Positions 6,418 through 8,459 of a stretch of 8,459 nt of DNA are shown here, in pieces. The notes below the pieces were generated by a model, which was given only the letters and a program-made list of their open reading frames with translations, ran no database searches and had not been told where the DNA came from. The stretch covers positions 1 to 8,459 of the forward strand of contig CAYWOD010000158.1 of the NCBI GenBank assembly GCA_964459805.1, read 5' to 3'. Source of the stretch: DAOVRL01 sp964459805 (GTDB lineage Bacteria; Planctomycetota; Phycisphaerae; Sedimentisphaerales; Anaerobacaceae). The number at the start of each line of letters is the position of its first letter. The first letter of the stretch is position 1. Both the position numbers and the translations under genes were made by a program.

Positions 6418-7851
6418 TTAGCTCCCTTTCGGTGACACCGGCTTCGGCATTATCGCGCCGGATTCGGCCAGCCAGTCATCGAGTTTGCGCTTAAGCTCGT
6501 CGGCCTTCTTGGGCATTGTCCCGGAGAGGTCTCGCTTTTCGCTGAGGTCGTCGGCCAGATTGTACAATTCGACCGAATCGTCGTCGTAGTGTTCGATCAG
6601 CTTATAGTCGCCTTGACGAACGGCACCGCCGAGGCGGTTGGAGCCATGCCAGGCGTAGTTGGGATAATGGAAGTAAATCGCCTCGCGTTTGAGCCGGCCG
6701 CTCCGCTTGAGCAGCGGCACGATGCTTTCCCCGTCGAGCACCTCGCCTGCTTTGGGCGCCAGGCCCGCCACATCCAGCAGCGTGGGGTAGAAGTCCATGC
6801 TGACCACCGGCGTCCGGCAGATCGTGCTGGCTCGGACCACGCCGGGCCGGCGCACAATCAGAGGCACGCGAATGCCGCCCTCGTAAAGGTGCCCTTTGCT
6901 TGCCCGCAAAGGGCGATTATCGGAGACGCCGGCAAAACCGCCGTTGTCGGACGTGAAGATCACCAGCGTTTGCTCGGTTAGCTTTAGCTCATCGAGCGCG
7001 CCCAGGACGCGCCCCACCGCCGCGTCCATCGCCTCGATCATTGCCCCGTATCGCGCGTCTTTGAGGCCGGGGCCGAGGCGCTTCTCGTATTTGTCGATCA
7101 GCTCCTGCGGCGCCTCCATCGGCCAGTGCACCGTGTAATTCCACAGCGCCACAAAAAAAGGTTCCTTTTGATGCTCCCGAATAAATGCTATTGTCTCGTC
7201 GGCCAGACGGTCCGGCAGATACTCGCCCTCTCGCCGGGGTTTGATGTTTGGGATCCGGTACGGGTCGAAGTAAGTCGGCGGCCCGCCGAACGCACAGCCC
7301 CCGATGTTCACGTCGAATCCCTGGTACTCGGGCCGAAGCTCCGGCTCACTGGGCCCCTCCCCGTCCGTACTCCTCCTGCCCGAGAGATGCCACTTGCCCA
7401 TAAATGCCGTAGCGTACCCGACCTCTTTAAGCCGCTCAGCGACCGTCACGTACCTCAGCCGCAAATGGTCAAGCGTCTTCGCCGAAAGCAGCTTTGCGTT
7501 TTTCGGCGCAAATCCCGGACGGTCCGGGATGTGTGTGGTCAAGCCCAGCCGCGCCGGCGATTGACCCGTCATAATCGCCGCCCGCGTGGGCGAGCAGACC
7601 GGAGCGGCCGCGTAAAAATCAGTGAACCGCATCCCCTGCGCCGCGAGCCCATCAATGTTCGGCGTATCGAGCCGCTCATTGCCCTGGCAGTGCAGGTCCA
7701 TCCAGCCCAAATCATCGATCATAATCAGGACGATATTCGTTCGCTTCTTCGGGGCCGGAGGCGAACCGTTAAATGTACATCCCGGCAGAGACACAACAGC
7801 CGCACCAAGGGCCAGCCTCTTTAGAAAATCACGCCTGTTCTGCATACGCAT
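6418..7851 (-). CDS. S1-family sulfatase, Tat-exported probable lipoprotein
   Basis: The product is 477 residues, with the start at ATG 7851 because AAAGGA (7863-7858) lies six bases before it; a TTG at 7866 is upstream of that site, and ATG 7845 is a weaker choice. RRDFLKRLALGAAVVSLPGC (6-25) is a twin-arginine signal ending in a lipobox-like LPGC. The alkaline-phosphatase-fold sulfatase core is complete: metal-binding D46-D47 (MIDDLGW), C86 in CSPTR (the cysteine converted to formylglycine), R90, K153 and H155 (GKWHL), H242 (HWP), D302-N303 (SDNGG) and K319. It hydrolyses sulfate esters, most likely on sulfated polysaccharide or glycan; the exact substrate cannot be read here. The C-terminal part (about 350-477) has the usual smaller subdomain with YNLADDLSEKRDL. 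It needs a maturation enzyme (FGE or anSME) from elsewhere. It faces the chimeric pseudogene tail to tail. The remnant at 7914-8204 lies upstream, 62 bases away, possibly sharing a transcript. Confidence 0.95.
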   Translation of the reverse strand: MRMQNRRDFLKRLALGAAVVSLPGCTFNGSPPAPKKRTNIVLIMIDDLGWMDLHCQGNERLDTPNIDGLAAQGMRFTDFYAAAPVCSPTRAAIMTGQSPARLGLTTHIPDRPGFAPKNAKLLSAKTLDHLRLRYVTVAERLKEVGYATAFMGKWHLSGRRSTDGEGPSEPELRPEYQGFDVNIGGCAFGGPPTYFDPYRIPNIKPRREGEYLPDRLADETIAFIREHQKEPFFVALWNYTVHWPMEAPQELIDKYEKRLGPGLKDARYGAMIEAMDAAVGRVLGALDELKLTEQTLVIFTSDNGGFAGVSDNRPLRASKGHLYEGGIRVPLIVRRPGVVRASTICRTPVVSMDFYPTLLDVAGLAPKAGEVLDGESIVPLLKRSGRLKREAIYFHYPNYAWHGSNRLGGAVRQGDYKLIEHYDDDSVELYNLADDLSEKRDLSGTMPKKADELKRKLDDWLAESGAIMPKPVSPKGS

Positions 7852-7913
7852 AAATCGTCCTTTCAAATGACAAGAGTCTTTTCGTTAGGTGCACCTGCTC
7901 ATACCCGGCCAAC

Positions 7914-8204
7914 TTAGGGCTTCCTGCCCATACACAACACGCTGCCATCCTGTGTTGAAATATACAGTTGTCCGTTGGCGGCGGCCATACCGTCCCAAAC
8001 GGGGGGAGATTTGAGCTTGTATTCGGCCATCCTGCCGTCGCCGCAGTTGACGTGGACAACGAGACCGCCTTTGACACCCGTTGCGCTAAGGATTTGCTTA
8101 GCATGCTTCTTCGGCGAGGTCCGCTTAGTTCCCGCAACCAATAGGACACACAACGTCACCAAAATGCAAACAAACACTGTGAAGCATCGGTTTTTATTAT
8201 TCAT
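7914..8204 (-). pseudogene. Internally deleted methyltransferase/PQQ-propeller gene, in-frame 96-codon remnant
   Basis: ATG at 8204 has AAAGGG (8219-8214) nine bases upstream. The 96-residue frame begins with a signal-like hydrophobic segment (about 7-25, CFTVFVCILVTLCVLLVAG). Then comes ILSATGVKGGLVVHVNCGDG, which looks like the start of a SAM-dependent methyltransferase domain (glycine-rich motif I). It then jumps directly to MAEYKLKSPPVWDGMAAANG and ISTQDGSVLCMG, the final blade of a PQQ-like beta-propeller. Large planctomycete proteins carry these two domains at opposite ends. The simplest reading is one ancestral gene of several hundred codons that lost its middle, with the joint near GDGR. 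The ribosome site and frame survive, so a small exported peptide may still be made, but neither domain could fold or bind cofactor. Domain identification is from memory of the family patterns. Confidence 0.65.
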
Positions 8205-8210
8205 AACCAA

Positions 8211-8459
8211 TTGCCCTTTCTGTTCAAGAATACATTGAAGCCCTTACGTAGTCTCAAACCTGCATACCACCGGTCCCGATGACCTTGTGCTCAAAACGTG
8301 CGCCAATACGCTGAGCAGTACGTACTATACCCTAATCCCGCAAAAACACAACAAACTCATCCGAGAATCGCTAAGTCACATTGCAAGGCACCCTGCAATT
8401 TTACCCACCGGTCCTCACAGACAGCGTTTCTCGGTCACACTTGTGCTGTGGCGAAGATA
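8211..8459. other. Right-hand non-coding stretch
   Basis: I see no gene here in either direction. A poor minus-strand promoter (TTGAGA at 8257-8252, TATTCT at 8232-8227, spacer 19) could serve the remnant at 8204. CCACCGGTCC occurs twice as a direct repeat (8267-8276 and 8405-8414), and AGTACGTACT (8317-8326) is a perfect 10-base palindrome. None of these has a clear function. Confidence 0.3.

Noticed and set aside
7126..7824. Plus-strand open frame of 232 codons opposite the sulfatase
   Set aside because: It is Arg/Pro-rich shadow sequence with no motif; the minus-strand sulfatase has every catalytic residue.

Overview
The window looks like a chromosomal segment from a diderm, anaerobic or facultative bacterium, most likely a planctomycete (Phycisphaerae-like). 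Supporting signs are a twin-arginine lipoprotein sulfatase, remnants of the HEAT-repeat and methyltransferase/PQQ-propeller proteins common in Planctomycetota, a DUF5060 glycoside-hydrolase module, and a planctomycete-style zinc/manganese binding protein. The taxonomic call is inference from protein resemblance recalled from memory. No rRNA, tRNA, CRISPR array, integrase or insertion sequence was seen.

Layout. At the left edge (3-425, +) is the end of a membrane-bound NapH-like polyferredoxin whose beginning lies outside the window. A short remnant follows (about 480-566, +) that keeps only the start of a small 'GCCPRF' family protein. A strong sigma70-like promoter (603-631) then leads into the main locus, four or five co-directional genes: a small Cys/His-rich membrane-anchored protein (687-1034), an outer-membrane beta-barrel with an N-terminal coiled coil (1187-2623), a ZnuA-like metal-binding protein (2646-3743), and two paralogous ABC-3 family permeases (3781-4617 and 4617-5456, overlapping by one base). 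Together these describe a trans-envelope route for a divalent metal, probably zinc: outer-membrane barrel, then periplasmic binding protein, then inner-membrane permease heterodimer. The ATP-binding subunit (ZnuC) that must power it is not in the window.

The second half is gene debris around one intact gene. At 5569-6366 (+) a signal peptide plus a DUF5060 domain runs into broken pieces of an unrelated HEAT-repeat protein and its C-terminal domain, in several frames. On the minus strand, 7914-8204 encodes an in-frame 96-residue fusion: the start of a methyltransferase of the 'ATGVKGGLVVH.NCGDG' type joined to the last blade of a PQQ-like propeller. It looks like the two ends of one large gene after an internal deletion. 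The next gene on that strand is an apparently intact S1-family sulfatase (6418-7851, -) with all catalytic residues visible, exported by the Tat route and probably a lipoprotein. The last 250 bases hold no gene that I can see.

The most notable points are the ATPase-less metal-import locus with its uncharacterised Cys/His partner and barrel, and the recurrence of three truncated or internally deleted genes within about 8 kb.
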